From: Strobilurus pachycystidiatus
Lineage: Eukaryota; Basidiomycota; Agaricomycetes; Agaricales; Physalacriaceae
Length of the DNA stretch: 64,000 nucleotides
NCBI GenBank assembly: GCA_019915135.1
Contig: JAHLMK010000010.1
Span: forward strand, 1,364,001 to 1,428,000
Direction of reading: 5' to 3'
Within the stretch, counting starts at the first letter, position 1. Each line of letters opens with the position of its first letter. The translations under genes and the position numbers were made by a program. Of this stretch, positions 9,817 to 20,495 are shown in pieces. The notes beneath the pieces were generated by a model. That model ran no database searches. It worked only from the letters and a program-made list of their open reading frames with translations, and was not told the DNA's origin.

Positions 9817-11445
9817 ATGGCAGATTACTGTGATGCATGGCGTAACGACACTTCCCACCCTCTGATATATTTCCAGGTCTGCAAATGTCACGGCGAAGAC
9901 GCGGCGGGCCTGTCCGCTAAAAAGGCATGCGCGGATAGTGCTGGTCGTCTGGTTGGGATAATCCTACCATTCGTCATTCTTACTGCCGTGGTTTGTTGGT
10001 GTCGCGGCTTCAAACAGGGGATCAAAGACGTCCTGTATTGGTTCTTTGTCTTCGTCGTTGGACTTCCCCTCTGGTGGATTTGGCTTATTCTCGGCGTGTT
10101 GGACAACCACATCAAGTGGCTGTTCGCATACTGTGATTCTCTCCTCGACCATGTACGTCTCTACAAGCTCAAATCTTCATTGCAAATCTCCCTCCCACTC
10201 CATGTGCTTGACTTACGAAAACCACCTCCGCCTCTCGACGGCAAACTACAAGTTCTACCACGGCTGCCGCGAGAACTCTGCGATGCAATCATTGTGATGT
10301 GCGAGGACCAAAGAACGCTGTTGGCCTGTAGTCGCGTCTGCTACGCCTGGGTTCCAATGAGTAGGACCATGCTCGACATGGACATGAAGATCCTGACTCA
10401 CAGCCGCGCGTCTCGACTCAGCAGTCTCCTCCTCTCACGTCTCGCCACTATCACCCCTAGTATTCGTAACATCGAGCTCGGGGGGAAGCACCGAGCGCAA
10501 CATTGGCGCCTCATTCGCCTCTTCCACCTCAAGGGAGTCGAACTCTCGAATGTGACGCTTCGACGTTACGCGCGCCCAGCCCACTACGTCGCTAAGCATT
10601 TCCCCGAACTCGACGCGCTCACCTTCCATGTCATCCCCGGAGTCTCCGACTTTAGTGGGAGACAGGCGGGCCCAGCAGGCGAGCTGCGTACATTGCTTTC
10701 GGCTGCTCTGAAGCTGAAACGCCTGGACTCGTTGACCATTCACATCGAGATGCAGGTGATGCCTGCTAATTGGAACGACAAGTTGGTGGCTGAGGCAGAG
10801 AAGCATACACAGACGCTAATCATTCGGCGGTTGGTGGTAAAGGGGAGATGGTCGAATGATCTGGTACGATGGGCGAAGACCTGTTGCACCAAGCTCGTGA
10901 CACTCGAATTGATAACAGAGGGAGGGTGGCGGCACCAGACTCTAGCGAATGGACTAATTGGCGCAAACTGGCAGACGCTACAGGAGCTCACTTTGGCAAT
11001 TCCGGATGCCCTTGGTAGATTATCTTTGCGAATCAGGTTGCAGACGTGTCTGACGGTCATCTCTTAAGTTGCTCTAGACTTATCAACGCTCCGCGATCTC
11101 AAGTCGTTGACTCTCACCATCAATCTGGCCTCCACAGCAGGTCTGTCTCTTGGTGCCTTCAGCGCACTGGACACCCTGCGGACCGTGGATAAGGCGCGCG
11201 CCCCGAAGACACTTACCCTCATCTCTACGAAGCCAGATGTCCTGTTCATCGAGTCCCATTTGGTGGCATTTGACGAGATTGCGGTTGGGGTATTCAACCT
11301 GGGAGTTTCGGACAGAACTGTTCGTACTGACACTGTGGTCTATCGCGACGAGACAGTCATTGATGAAGTCGCAACTGTAAGTTGTTCGGCGATGTGGAAA
11401 GTGCAAGTCAGTCTTACGCGGTTTTTTTAGGTTCCGCCTCCGTGA
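9817..11445 (+). CDS. Membrane-anchored F-box-like protein (family member D)
   Basis: The exons are 9817-11014, 11078-11376 and probably 11431-11445. Intron 1 is the family phase-1 intron (63 nt); intron 2 (GTAAGT...TTTTAG) would end the protein in VPPP. Without intron 2, translation stops at 11430 after a less plausible tail. The N-terminus is YCDAWRNDTSHP followed by CKCHGEDAAG and another cysteine. Two hydrophobic helices follow (about 48-66 and 74-100). The F-box reads LPRELCDAIIVMCEDQRTLL, then ACSRVCYAWVPMSR. The tail exon starts LDLSTLRDLKSLTL. It faces the decayed member E tail to tail. A MITE lies just upstream and may affect its promoter. Confidence 0.85.
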
Positions 11446-12037
11446 GTTCCTCTCGACGGGCCATTTGATGGGGCTGTGCAGTAGCAGCCTCCTGGTCATG
11501 CTACGCCGCATCGCTTTTCTTGACTTCGGGAAGAAGCTATAGACTGGATTCAGAAGGGCGGGATATCGCGTACTTGCTCGGGATATCCACATGGATCACG
11601 TCGCGATGCTGGTCAGTCCGAAATCCTTCGGGACAGCGTCAGGTCTAGTTTACGCTACTTGCTACATCAACAGTTATATACAGTGTAGTAGTATGCGGTA
11701 GTAACTATATACCTCCGATTTTTTAGGCGCGTCTGTATTCATATTGTGAATATTGCCCACATCGCACCTTCATACAAGAAAGCAGTGCGAATACACAGAA
11801 TCAATGTCCTTGTCGAACGTTGACCTTTCACCCTTCTAGACCAGACAGTAGACTTATATAATCATCATTCTGTGACCTCACGAAGCCCGACAGCCGTCAG
11901 AGGCAATATCGCCAAGCCTACATAGAACCTGAACATCGCCTTCTTTATCTGGAGGTTTGTCGGACGCAAGAAGCCAACATTTATTCGTACCTGAATTTCT
12001 GTATAAACATCACGAGCCTGAAGCTGTCACTACTGAT
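11446..12037. other. Intergenic, no gene seen
   Basis: This lies between convergent members D and E. An open stretch near 11083-11592 on the minus strand is largely antisense to the last exon of D and shows no family motif. AT-rich sequence near 11660-11730 suggests 3' flank. Confidence 0.45.
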
Positions 12038-13496
12038 TCAAAGCTCGTCCATGTTACGAATATACATCAGCAAGCCCTCTCGTCTCACCGCGCCAACGAG
12101 CCTGAGCCTGTTCAGAAGAACGTCCTCAAAAACTATCGCCTGACCATTCTCAAGCGTTCCACTGATAATGACCTTCTCTAGTGCGTTACTCGGGATTAAA
12201 GTCTGCACCGTCGTGGTTGCACAAGCAATGGCTGCCGCTACCTTGTCCGCATCGACAGGAAGAAAGAAGCGAAGCTCGGTAAGAGACTTCAAGGGTGAAA
12301 GGTCGATTGGAGCTAACCAAAATCAGCATCTGTACAAAGAAGCAAGAGTGGGAGATGTGCTAACCATCGACAGCTGGGATATTTAGCCTTAGATACTTCA
12401 CGGTTTGCCAGTTCCCCCTCAACAACCCATTCATCAGCGCACTGTCTCTAAACCATCCGGCGGATGTGAGTACATTCACGTACTCCAGACGGCGACAGCG
12501 CGTCTCCAACCATCGCACCGCCTCGCGAGACCACGTCCCCGTCAGCCACAGAGACCGTATAGGGAGTTGCACATTCGTATTTGACGATGACCGCATCCGG
12601 CGATTCCGAAATCCAGGAGCAGCGTGGCCATTGACGTGGACAACGAGCGATCAAGACACTCAAACGCCTCTATCTGCCAGAGAAACGTCTCTAGCTTCCG
12701 TCTCATATGGGCCTGGCGCCTGGATATGCTGCTGGCATTGGAGACAACGCCCAACATGAGCTGGGTGACGTGGGGGTGATATCGTAAGAAGTCTTGGAGC
12801 CGACGGGGACAACCTATGACAGTAACTCCCTGCAGCTTCGAGGTACAGCAGACGCAGGATGCGTCTTTGCTGCCCGTAATCCTTCCCGCCCACCACGACA
12901 TGCCGGACCACCCCAGAGATATTCTCCAGAGGAGAACGTAAGACCTGACCAAATTGAACGGATCGATGATGCGACATGAGACGGATGATGATGGACAGGT
13001 AACGCCTGCTGGCGGGGACCCAAGCAATGCAGACGAGGCAACAGTTCAGGAGCGCCTTGGTGTCTGCTTCGCAGAACGCGACGATGGTGTCGCAGAGCTC
13101 CTGTGGTAGCTTGGGGAATTGATCGATCATGGTCGAGGGAATTGGAGCGGGAGCTCGCCGAACGTGCCAATCATCGAAAAGTATATCACTGAAGGCCCTC
13201 AGTTTCCACGTCTGATGCTTTGAGAAGACGTAGATTAGGCGGATGATCCCTCGTGGTATAGCCAAGATCAGCATGGCCATTTCCCGCAGTCCACGGCCGA
13301 CCCCGCGACACCATAAGACCAATGTCAGCACCAACACAAACGGCACGCATATAGCAAGAACCTTGAGAATGGCCCCGAAACAGTGAGATTCTGCGGGATA
13401 TCCATCCGTGCCGCAACCGTGGCATCTGCAGGCGCCAAAATCGAACCTGGGGTGGTCCGTCTGATTTCGCCAGGCGTCGCAGAAGGAGATGGACAT
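12038..13496 (-). pseudogene. F-box-like family member E, two frameshifts
   Basis: The start at 13494-13496 gives SFCDAWRNQTDHP, then FDFGACRCHG, two helices and the F-box LPQELCDTIVAFCEADTKAL with NCCLVCIAWVPASRR. It closely parallels member C. After GKDYGQQRRILRLLYL (near 12840) the frame shifts; LQGVTVIGCPRRL continues in another frame with a few codons lost. A second shift near 12650, after WQIEAFECL, moves to a third frame that carries LPIRSLWLTGTWSREAVRWL. The family intron (12313-12364, phase 1) and tail exon APIDLSPLKSLTEL are preserved. The pattern is a recently inactivated copy, unless the reads are wrong at these two sites. Confidence 0.8.
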
Positions 13497-13538
13497 GGTC
13501 CAAGGGGACGAGATGGGGGGTACCCAGTCCAAGGTCAA

Positions 13539-13547
13539 GTATATAAG
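13539..13547 (-). promoter_or_regulatory. TATA box of member E
   Basis: Read on the minus strand, TTATATACT lies about 45 bp before the ATG at 13496. It looks like an intact core promoter on a gene whose frame is broken. Confidence 0.4.
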
Positions 13548-13579
13548 TCGTCGGACCATGTGGTCTTCCCGCGGTGAAT

Positions 13580-14400
13580 TCAATTATGGATGATGGGCTC
13601 TTGACGGGCGGAGGTTGAGGGGGTCATCTGAAGGATGAATGAGCAAAACAGCATAATCGCAGAGCAGGTTGAACACCACTGTCTGTGCCTGCTCGCAGTA
13701 GAGATTTCGACGTACATTGATAAATGACGTATCAGAGTGCATCTCGATGTCCATCTGTCGCTCCTCAGTCTTCGACGACTGTTTCCTTGACCAGTTCCAC
13801 GCCTCTTTGGCGACACGTTCGGGCGAGCTGCGAGCCGCGTGATAGCGGACCAGGGGAGGTGCACAAAGGGCTCAGAACGAGGGAGGGTTGGGACGCGTAT
13901 CTGGTTGAGAGAGCACGTCCGCAAGCGTAGGGGGGGAGTCGGCCATTTTCATCGCCGGATGAAGGATGTGTAGCGTTCGAGACCCTGGGGTAAGAGAGGA
14001 TGGCTGCGATAATTGCTGCCATGAAGGCGAGCACAAAGTCGGACGCTAGGTGTTCGCTCGCAAAGCCCCATTCGATCTGTCTTGCTCGCTATCGAGAAAA
14101 GCAATGTCGATTGTCCTGGCTGATGGATAGACCATTTTAGCCAACGTCAAAACGAGATGCCGCTTGGCAGCTTACCTGGAGCCTCTATCGTAGTGACCCG
14201 CGGCAGTGGTAGCAGCACCGCTGAAGAGTAACTGCGTTGCACCGGCAGGAAAACGTCGTTCGTTGCTGCGAGAAGAATAGGGAGAGCCTCCCACAATTGA
14301 AATGCCGTCGTTATCCTTCTGATTCACGTTCCAAGTAGAAATGGGCGGGCGTAGCAGTCGACGAGAATAGCCATGGTCGTGGTATGGTCGTGGTCCATGG
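13580..14400 (-). other. Possible multi-exon hypothetical gene
   Basis: Coding-like segments appear in more than one minus frame: a Ser/Gly/Ala-rich part (ISIVGGSPYSSRSNERRFP) before a GTAAGC donor near 14175, then WGFASEHLASDFVLAFMAAI, which holds one hydrophobic helix. Downstream, ERVAKEAWNWSRKQSS and a C-terminal ending RAHHP near 13583 are possible. I could not assemble a single confident splice model and recognise no family. It may be a small membrane protein or decayed sequence. Confidence 0.3.
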
Positions 14401-14573
14401 AAGAGGCTGCCTCAGGCAGAATAATTCATTACACAGCCACCTGAGATAAGATAAGATTTTGTGTCAGCTCAATCATTTTGGCTCAAACCCGTCCATCGAA
14501 CATACCAGATGCTGTACAATGAGACAATATGAGCTAGTACATCGAAAGCCGTAGATTACATCGGTATATGGAT

Positions 14574-16337
14574 CTACTCGAGGAAGAATTCCATCAGATT
14601 GGATTTCTCAACAGCGTCGTGTAGTAGGGTAATGTCCATGCCCTCGCCTTGGATCTTCAGTAAGTCCTCCCTATAGTCGTCTCGCAACTCTTGCCGTTGT
14701 CTTGTTTCCATCTCAAGACGAAATATCTTCAGATGTCCATTCTTCCAGCGCGATGTAATGAGATCAACAAGGGCAATCTGCCAGCGGGATGAGTTGAATT
14801 GTCCTGAGCCAATCTGCATGGTCAATTGTTCCAGTCGAGGAAGTATGAAGTCCCGGTCCGGGTCAGGTTGGACGGTCCCTCGTAGAGGATTAATCAGGAC
14901 GCGCAGCAAATCCTCTTCTCGACTGCTCGAGATCGTCGGGAGGGTAATGGTGAGTTCCTTGAGCTGCCTCAGGAAATCGTGGCTGAAAAACGCCGGTAGT
15001 AGGTGTCCAGAGCCTTCTATAAAGTCGCATCTGAGCAAATGGAGCGAGGAAAGCGAACACTTGGAGCGTTCTAGCAGGGCAATGATGATAGACAGGACAC
15101 CTGAATCGCCGGCAACCGGGTCAATACCATCGATGACTCCTCTGGAGACTCCGACCGTAAGATGGCAAAGATTGGGCAGTGTGATACTGTTCAGAAAAGC
15201 GACCGATGAGACGCTCAGGGACGTAATTCTAGAGTGGATTGTCTGCGGTGAATAAGATAGACTGGGAGGAGCAGGGTCGTCGTCGAAGTGCGACGACAAG
15301 ACAGCCAACGAATTAAGGTCAGGACAGGCCTTCAATGCCTCGATTGGTGCTTCCCATGCGTCCAAACCCAAGTAAGAGTTACTCTCATCTCTGAAAGTCT
15401 CGAGCTGCGCGAACGGAACAGGGAAAGTGGAGCGTTGGATGTTTCGGACCGTCAAGCGTCGGAGTTCGGGGGCAACTTCGAAACCACGCACGCTATATCT
15501 GGTATTGTTATACGCCGGACTGTCGTCGGGATCAGAGATCTTTAGCGTCAATTCCCTGAGTCTGGGGACGTTTCTGCGAACGGCAGAAAGACATAGGACG
15601 GCCGATGTGGGGAGATTGAGAAAGTGAATGGCATGCCATTGTGGTGCGTGTTCGCACAATATGGCTATCAGAGCCATAACCATGGTCTCGTCCTCGACGC
15701 GACAAGACCCGGAGCATGGACCGTCGCGAGCCCCACCTGCCGGTTCATCGTCAGGGAAATAAATGGGAGATGGGCTGTAAGAATAATGGTAAGGCGACAG
15801 GCGCGGCGGTGGGCATTTATGACGTGTCATGGCATCGATAGAAAACGTGAGCGGACAATGATACCCAAGCTTCTCCAGCACCGAGCGGAGCAGAGATGGC
15901 GGGTCGCGCAAGCGCCTGATGTCTGATCCAGTTAGTGACACCTGAGACCAGAGACGGGAGCAAGAGCCAGCCGCCATTCTCCAGGAACGGCAGACGCGAC
16001 CGAGTGCCCAAGGTCCCACTGCGGTATCGAAAGACACAGGCGTTCCGTCAACCGCATGGAGAAAGATCTCCTGCAGAATCTCGAGTGGGAGACGACGTAG
16101 CAGGATGCACGCGACGCGATTCTTGGAACTTTGGTAAACGGCGCGCAAATCTTCTAATTTCTGCATCTCTGCTTGTTTCGACTTGATCCACTCGATTCGT
16201 CCGTCAATGTGAGCGAGCGGGAGGTCGAAGGAGCTGGACCACTGCTTTACGATGGTTAGGGCAGCGTCGGACGGTGGATCGTTCGTTGCCAAGAGTGCCG
16301 CTACGCTTCCGGGACTGACATCAGGCTCTGTGGGCAT
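14574..16337 (-). CDS. F-box domain protein, soluble type
   Basis: A single exon codes for 587 residues from the ATG at 16335-16337. A predicted coiled stretch (IEWIKSKQAEMQKLEDLRAV) precedes a standard fungal F-box at about residues 79-125: LRRLPLEILQEIFLHAVDG, then GRVCRSWRMAAGSCSRLWSQ. The remainder has irregular leucine-rich repeats (LRELTLKISD, LRRLTVRNIQ, LCHLTVGV and so on) for substrate binding. This is the common Agaricomycete F-box architecture of SCF ubiquitin-ligase receptors. It lacks the N-terminal helices and the phase-1 intron of the membrane family and is not a recent copy of it. It stands head to head with member G, 377 bp apart. Confidence 0.88.
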   Translation of the reverse strand: MPTEPDVSPGSVAALLATNDPPSDAALTIVKQWSSSFDLPLAHIDGRIEWIKSKQAEMQKLEDLRAVYQSSKNRVACILLRRLPLEILQEIFLHAVDGTPVSFDTAVGPWALGRVCRSWRMAAGSCSRLWSQVSLTGSDIRRLRDPPSLLRSVLEKLGYHCPLTFSIDAMTRHKCPPPRLSPYHYSYSPSPIYFPDDEPAGGARDGPCSGSCRVEDETMVMALIAILCEHAPQWHAIHFLNLPTSAVLCLSAVRRNVPRLRELTLKISDPDDSPAYNNTRYSVRGFEVAPELRRLTVRNIQRSTFPVPFAQLETFRDESNSYLGLDAWEAPIEALKACPDLNSLAVLSSHFDDDPAPPSLSYSPQTIHSRITSLSVSSVAFLNSITLPNLCHLTVGVSRGVIDGIDPVAGDSGVLSIIIALLERSKCSLSSLHLLRCDFIEGSGHLLPAFFSHDFLRQLKELTITLPTISSSREEDLLRVLINPLRGTVQPDPDRDFILPRLEQLTMQIGSGQFNSSRWQIALVDLITSRWKNGHLKIFRLEMETRQRQELRDDYREDLLKIQGEGMDITLLHDAVEKSNLMEFFLE

Positions 16338-16714
16338 GAAGTCGGGTTGTTGATGGTCGCAGGCAGCTGGAGATGGAGAGAGCTGTAGCTGTTATCAGAA
16401 GGGATTCACACTCAAAATTAGATGTATAACGTACCATGATTGAGATGACCAGTGGGGACGGAAACACAAAATCACGATTCACGAACAATATCGGGATAGG
16501 AGGTTCGGGTTGATGCTTCGAAAAGACGACGATGCGCAGTAATACACGACGCGTATTGTGCGGCAGACAACTGGGATAAATTCTTGTCGTCGTCGTATTA
16601 GTAGAATGTCTTCTTTTGTTGTGCCGATTCGAGAACTAAGCCACTAGGGCCACTCGGATCAACAGGCCCGGCGGGCCCGCGGCAGATTTCATTGTTCTTC
16701 TTCCGTCAACGGTC
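16338..16714. promoter_or_regulatory. Divergent promoter region between two F-box genes
   Basis: These 377 bp separate the starts of a soluble and a membrane-type F-box gene. Pyrimidine-rich stretches before each start are visible. No gene or clear TATA box was found. Confidence 0.4.
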
Positions 16715-18051
16715 ATGGCATCGATTATTGCCAGTACCTGCCGAGCCGCTTTGGCCTCCGTTCCTCAGTGCAGTGCTCCTATCGACGCAAACGGCATCGT
16801 TGTATTATGCTTTTGCGCCATCGTCATCCTCGCTGCCAGTGTTCTTATCCGCATTGTCCCTAGGTTGCTTTTTGTCATGCGTCATCTCTTGACCACTATC
16901 ATCCGCAATCCAAGACTCGTCGGTTGGGCTGTTCTGGTCGACACCGTATTGCTCCATTGGAGATTGTTCAGGCTTCAATCCTCGGTTATGGTTACTAGAA
17001 ACGCATACCGGGACCCATTACTCCCACCCGAACTCTGCGACCTCATCATTACTCTCTGCAAGGGCCATATGCATAGAAACGCGTGCAGCCTAGTTTGTCG
17101 GGCTTGGGTGCCCATGAGCCGGCAACACTTACGTGTATACATCTACACTCGCGCCAGGGCTTTACTTCTAATCAAGTTACTACGCTCCCCATATGAAACC
17201 ATGTCCTATACCGGCTATATTACTCTCGGCAAGGAATCCGACCCCGACCACAACCGCGTCCTTCATCTCCTCTGGCTCCGGCGGGCAAGGCCGCGGGAGG
17301 TCACATTTGACGAATGTCCTATGTCTATCTCCCTCTTACCCCCATACCTACCCGATACCCTCGATATTCGATTTGAATCTAACAAACGGTGGCCGATGGA
17401 CATCGAAAGTCCGCTACAGTCGATGCTCTCTCTCCCTCACCTTCGTAGCCTATCCTTTGATCTTACCTACAACGGACCACGGGCTATCACATCCGCCACT
17501 GACTCAGAGAATCAAACACGGTCGCTACCTATTCGATACCTGAAGCTGAGCGGTTATGCGTGCAGCAGCTCTGTCTTGACGTGGCTTGAGTCGCGCTGCA
17601 GGTCGCTTGAGCGCCTCGAGCTTCTCTCTGTCGAGACTGAGGACCCAACAGTCAATGCGGAACACCTCATCAGGTCGAACTGGCAAACTCTTCGACATAT
17701 CACCTTCACGACTTCGACTTCCTTTCGTGAGTACTTGACGACGGTTCAACTTCGAACCAGTGACTAATTCTCATCTTAGAGCCTCTCAACGTATCTATAG
17801 CGAGGCGCCTTCATTCCCTGCACGTTATCCTTCCCAGCTTCAGGGGCTATGTCCACCATCGCTGCTTCACATGCGCTTTCCAGACATTGAAGTCAGTAGA
17901 TATTGATGAAGCGCCACAAGTGATACTAATCAAGACTCGTGGCGCAAGACTCCATCGAGTCAATGTATTGCGCCTTGAAGAGGAGCTAGGGGGGCGGCTA
18001 GGAATGACTCTTGTCGACAGGACGCCGAGTTCAATCAAGTATAGCTCATAA
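16715..18051 (+). CDS. Membrane-anchored F-box-like protein (family member G)
   Basis: Exons 16715-17726 and 17780-18051 flank the family phase-1 intron (53 nt); the product is 427 residues. The N-terminus has cysteines (STCRAALASVPQCSA) but not the CDAW motif. One long hydrophobic helix (IVVLCFCAIVILAASVLI) follows. The F-box is LPPELCDLIITLCKGHMHRN plus ACSLVCRAWVPMSRQHL. The hallmark LIKLLRSPYETMSYTGYI comes next, then leucine-rich segments and LKLSGYACSSSVLTWLESRC. The tail exon QPLNVSIARRLHSLHVIL is shorter than in other members. No defect is seen. Confidence 0.83.
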
Positions 18052-18252
18052 GTCATTGATGGGGAATCATGATATACGGTGGGCCTATCTACTCCTCTGC
18101 TAGCTTCATTTTTTTGAGCCATTGAGTCAGTATATCGCCAGAAATGCGGCTGTGCTCTGCGACTCAACGCACTTTACCGCGATTCAAATTGCTCGTTGGC
18201 CTTTGTCTCTTAACTCCCACCTGAAACAAGACAACTGACAGCTGGCTCGAGT

Positions 18253-18823
18253 TAAGGCTCCAACCATATACTATATGTATACGCTCGCCAGCGAGGATAT
18301 ACATATAGGGTATAATATATGGTACTACTGTATATTATAGAGTATATATATTGTATATACAGTTTCCATTTCTTCTGGCTCTCATGGTCTTCTGAGTACC
18401 ACTGTCTCTTAATATGGAACCAGGGAAGTGTCCTCAGTCCTGCATTAGACCTCTGTAAGCTTATAGAGTGTGATGTGGTGTCGCACTCATCGAGTCAAGC
18501 TATCTGCCGGGCTAGTGCCGGGTCCGGCAGGTTGGTCGTGTGCATTTGCCGCGGCCTGGACCCCGGCTCTGAGGCTGGCAAAAGAACGGCACACACTTCC
18601 AATCAAGGTTGGACAAGTGCCAAGCGAGCCAGTCACCCGCACCTTCACATTTGCTTGCCCGTATCCTTGTATTTGCACTACCTCAGGAGCTAACTCTATA
18701 CTATATAATATATGTATATCTACTCTATACACTACCTCCATGACATGGGCATATACATATACGTATACTTATACAGTACAACTGTATATAAACAGTTATA
18801 TATAATATTTAGTTGGAGCCTTA
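18253..18823. mobile_element. MITE with 12-bp perfect inverted ends and 8-bp target duplication
   Basis: The 571-bp element starts TAAGGCTCCAAC (18253-18264) and ends with the exact reverse complement (18812-18823). Direct repeats GCTCGAGT flank it at 18245-18252 and 18824-18831. Both subterminal regions are TA-rich with many TATATA steps, while the centre is GC-richer. There is no transposase frame. The 8-bp duplication suggests a hAT-type non-autonomous element. The duplicated site contains palindromic CTCGAG, but the outer bases match only in direct orientation, which supports a true target duplication. The element lies between member G and the DUF6534 gene. Confidence 0.85.
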
Positions 18824-19143
18824 GCTCGAGTAGGGTGGAATAGACAGGACATTATGGTCCCATTGCATGTAGACCCATTCGGGCCCATCGCGAACTGTAT
18901 CCCACCATGCAGGTCCAAGCGGCCGCCGAGCGGCTCCCAGACAGCTGAGGCGCAAAGAGCATCGGCCATGTAATTCACGCTTTAGGTGCTGGCTGCTAAG
19001 ACCCGGAATTGAGACTGACCCCTTTGGCGCGCGCGCTAGGCGCGATTTGTATTATTGAGCTCAAGGGGCGAATTATAGTTGCGTATATAGAGCTAGGCAT
19101 ACAATATATTGGTTTGTCGCTACATATCACTCTCACCAGACTC

Positions 19144-20495
19144 TCACCTGGCAACCGATGTCATACAATAGTTCGTACTTTCAGTGTATGCTGGGTTTTG
19201 GACTTCATCAGCAAAGCATGTCCGCGGATTCTTTGGGGCACTTACTTTAGTGGCATCTGGTGAGTTAACGGCCATGTTGCGTAACCTCGCGTCCATCGAC
19301 GGCGTATCGAGTAGTGAGAATGTATTCACGTTATCGCCGGAGCCTGAGAACATCGAGCGCGACCCAAGGAGCGCTCTGGAGTTGAGAACCTAGGTAGAAT
19401 TCAACAACAAACGGACGCCGAGAGAGTCAGAATACGTACCACTAACAAGCTGTTAGAGTATAGTTTCGATAGAGGGATGGCAGGTGCGATGTGATAGTTG
19501 AAGCGACGGTACACAAGGAAGAGAATCAGATCCACAACAGCAAACGCTGCACAAAGTGATCCGCTTTCCACAATCAAACGGAGGACCTTGATGTAGAGCT
19601 TGCTGGTTGCGAGGCCATCTGCATGAGCACGGGACATATAAAACAAAAGGCTGAGAGAGATCGTGATATCTGCCGTCGCCGAGCCGCCGAGCCAGATCTA
19701 TCGAGCGGTTTAAGGGAAGTGCAATGGAAGGAGTTCTGGGATTGTTCGACGTACTGAGGTAGACTGGAATGTCCCATTCTGGATACCACTGAAGGCGTCG
19801 ATATTGTGCGCTTGGACGCCTGCGCATATGCCCGCCCCACATTGCGCTAGCGATATCTAGGGCAGTGCGATGAGACTCGGAATGAAGCGCTTCGGTATTC
19901 AAAGTTCCTACCAGGCATACGATTCCAGGTATCCATATCGCCTTGCTCAATACAAGAATCCTCCACGCAAAGAAGACCTGGGCGGTCAGGCCAACTAGAG
20001 CAGAATGAGTAGCTGGGATGACAGGGGAGGGACACCAGACGCACTGATGCTGGTCATGACCGGAACACTGAACCAAAGCAACCCAACGTCCGCCAGAACC
20101 GTTACATCTCCCCATCCACTCCCAAATAGTCGAAAGGCATCGACAAGCGCCATCACAGTTTGAAGGATTTCCATCAAATAGATCCAAGCAACGAAACATT
20201 TCGACCACGTTCTATCCTTGGGAAACGCCCGATAGTAGATGACTGCACATTGTTTGAGTGGCCAGGACAGCAAGTATCGGAAGGAGCACTCACAGATTTG
20301 CACGCATAGGATACCGAAAAGAACCAAGTTGGTACATTGGCCCATCAGCTGGAGGGATTTTCGTCAGAATTTTGCAACACAAGCCTCGTGTCACTCACGA
20401 TTGGAGTGGTCCTGGAAACGGGGCATTAGCACACACGACGGCATCAAATGCAAGCGCACGTACTGTCGTTCGATAGGGATTGAGCCATAATCCAT
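19144..20495 (-). CDS. DUF6534 family multi-spanning membrane protein
   Basis: Eight exons (20464-20495, 20399-20411, 20294-20348, 20045-20242, 19912-19994, 19755-19856, 19440-19697, 19144-19389) keep frame throughout and give 328 residues. The start was moved to the ATG at 20493-20495 because only this phase joins the 13-nt exon 2. Family features are clear: IYYRAFPKDRTWSKCFVAWI, GLLWFSVPVM, GLTAQVFFAWRILVLSKAIW, WLGGSATADITISLSLLFYM and SKLYSNSLLV followed by LNSRALL. About seven hydrophobic helices are expected. This Agaricomycete-expanded family has no known biochemical role. The C-terminal tail is cytoplasmic-type and Ser/Asn-rich. Confidence 0.9.

Noticed and set aside
18245..18830. Reading CTCGAG as part of longer 18-bp inverted ends
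   Set aside because: The outer bases match only as a direct 8-bp repeat GCTCGAGT, so it is better explained as a target duplication outside 12-bp ends.
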